From positions 1 through 7,068 of the forward strand of contig JAUWTX010000108.1 in NCBI GenBank assembly GCA_030614505.1: 7,068 bases of DNA. The letters are read 5' to 3'. Shown here in pieces: positions 6,694 through 7,068 of this stretch. Made by a program: the position numbers and the translations under genes. Source of the stretch: Desulfuromonadales bacterium (lineage in GTDB: Bacteria > Desulfobacterota > Desulfuromonadia > Desulfuromonadales > BM103). The notes under the pieces are model-generated. The model saw nothing but the letters and a program-made list of their open reading frames with translations, was not told where the DNA came from and did no database searches. Positions within the stretch are counted from its first letter, which is position 1; the number at the start of each line of letters is the position of its first letter.

Positions 6694-6721
6694 GAAAAGC
6701 TATAGGCAGATATAGCTTTTC
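6694..6721. repeat. Perfect 11-base inverted repeat with a 6-base loop upstream of the sensor gene
   Basis: gaaaagctata (6694-6704) and tatagcttttc (6711-6721) are exact reverse complements around ggcaga. The stem has only three G-C pairs and is followed by cggaattt rather than a T run, so it is a poor intrinsic terminator. It ends 19 bases before the GGGAGG ribosome site of the plus-strand gene. It could be a dimeric-regulator operator or an RNA leader hairpin. Confidence 0.85.
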
Positions 6722-6740
6722 GGAATTTGAGTACACCTGT

Positions 6741-6746
6741 GGGAGG
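6741..6746 (+). promoter_or_regulatory. Strong ribosome binding site that sets a TTG start
   Basis: GGGAGG, extended by two more G, stands six bases before the TTG at 6753. The reading frame opened by that TTG codes for a basic N-terminus and a transmembrane helix. The nearby GTG at 6739 is out of frame. This site is the main reason for choosing the TTG. Confidence 0.75.
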
Positions 6747-6752
6747 GGCCTT

Positions 6753-7068
6753 TTGTCATCAAAACCAAGATCTCGCTGGAAACTCTCTACCATCAGCAAC
6801 ATCACTCTGCTGATTCTCTATTTGATCGGCTCTGTGGCACTTGTCTCGCTGGTCAACGTCAACACAAAGCAGCAGGCGTTGCGTAACGCCGAACTTTACT
6901 CCAGCATGATCCTCGATCGTAATGTAGCCACTCACGCCTTCATAAACAACGCGCTAAAAACAAGCCTCTACGAGCTGTTTGACGAGCACTTCTTTGAACC
7001 GACATGGTTGTCGGCAACCTTTGCCATTAACAGCATTGCCAATGATTATGGCCTGTTTACCCAGGAAG
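6753..7068 (+). CDS. Membrane-anchored sensor protein with DUF3365/Tll0287-like periplasmic domain, C-terminus off the right edge
   Basis: Only the first 105 residues are visible. A short basic cytoplasmic tail (SSKPRSRWK) leads into one transmembrane helix (about residues 16-36). An extracytoplasmic region follows with the pattern of the DUF3365 (Tll0287-like) family: AELYSSMILDRNVATHAFI (46-64), then LYELFDEHFFEPTWLSATFA (72-91) and the start of a conserved IANDYG segment. In known relatives this domain sits ahead of HAMP, histidine kinase, diguanylate cyclase or chemotaxis modules, and some members bind haem. The output module lies beyond the window, so kinase, cyclase and chemoreceptor all remain possible. 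No cysteine is present in the visible part, so no haem-binding CxxCH can be claimed. The start is TTG behind GGGAGG (6741-6746). The gene is divergent from copA. The gene is secure; the domain call rests on remembered pattern similarity. Confidence 0.72.
   Translation, partial: MSSKPRSRWKLSTISNITLLILYLIGSVALVSLVNVNTKQQALRNAELYSSMILDRNVATHAFINNALKTSLYELFDEHFFEPTWLSATFAINSIANDYGLFTQE

Larger units (their letters stand above)
6561..6752. other. Divergent intergenic region between copA and the sensor gene
   Basis: These 192 bases must hold the start signals for both divergent genes. I see a perfect dyad (6694-6721, listed separately) and a smaller inverted repeat AAGCC/GGCTT (6669-6673 with 6689-6693) that abuts it. 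There is also a CTTAA/TTAAG pair (6633-6637 with 6647-6651) and the octamer cttttcgg twice (6639-6646, 6716-6723). No convincing sigma70 promoter was found. The best plus-strand candidate is TTGAAA (6608-6613) with CTTAAT (6633-6638), whose 19-base spacing is poor. No CueR-like ACCTTCC/GGAAGGT palindrome or other known copper operator is recognisable. No coding sequence is evident. Confidence 0.6.

Noticed and set aside
6694..6721. Intrinsic terminator reading of the 11-bp dyad
   Set aside because: The stem is AT-rich with only three G-C pairs and is followed by cggaattt rather than a T run. It also lies upstream of both divergent genes, where no transcript should end.
6661..6750. Possible cyclic-di-GMP/cGAMP (GEMM) riboswitch ahead of the sensor gene
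   Set aside because: The conserved GEMM core (ACGCAAAGC, the GNRA-loop stem and the GGUAGCCGGG segment) is absent. Only simple hairpins are visible.

Overview
This 7,068-base window is a mid-GC bacterial segment, roughly half G+C by eye. The deltaproteobacterial type of gene set and protein style suggests a relative of Desulfuromonas, Pelobacter or Geobacter. That placement comes from pattern memory (the gene order, the DUF3365-type sensor, degenerate heptamer-like intergenic repeats), not from a search. No rRNA, tRNA, CRISPR array, insertion sequence or phage gene is visible.

Left part (1-3876, all minus strand). Five genes form one very compact operon. In order of transcription they are a TIGR00725-type SLOG/LOG-like nucleotide-binding protein (3876-3409), a DHH/DHHA1 phosphoesterase of the NrnA/RecJ-like type (3412-2363), an exported zinc N-acetylmuramoyl-L-alanine amidase (2360-1236), RNase PH (rph, 1239-502) and the XTP/dITP pyrophosphatase RdgB (505 to beyond the left edge). 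Three of the four junctions are 4-base ATGA stop/start overlaps and the fourth is a 2-base gap, so translational coupling is likely. Three members act on RNA ends, short RNA or nucleotides, and damaged NTPs. The amidase is the functional outlier. A plausible sigma70 promoter lies at 3919-3947, with the start of the first gene about 35-40 bases downstream of the expected transcript start.

Middle (3877-4109). This is a 233-base spacer. It holds the operon promoter, two near-identical repeat arms able to form a long hairpin (4002-4017 with 4053-4068), and a perfect 18-base direct repeat in tandem (4069-4086 and 4088-4105) that ends just before the copA stop codon.

Right part (4110-7068). A complete copA-type P1B-1 copper-exporting ATPase with two N-terminal metal-binding domains is on the minus strand. 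It is divergent from a plus-strand gene cut by the right edge. That gene has a TTG start behind a strong GGGAGG site and encodes a membrane protein whose periplasmic part looks like a DUF3365/Tll0287-type sensor domain. The 192-base divergent spacer carries a perfect 11-base inverted repeat (6694-6704/6711-6721) just upstream of the sensor gene's ribosome binding site.

Most of the window is ordinary, well-recognised housekeeping and metal-homeostasis content. I do not see strong evidence for a wholly new system. The points most worth a second look are the SLOG-DHH-RNase PH-RdgB operon logic, the dyad in the copA/sensor spacer, and the repeat family in the 3.9-4.1 kb spacer.
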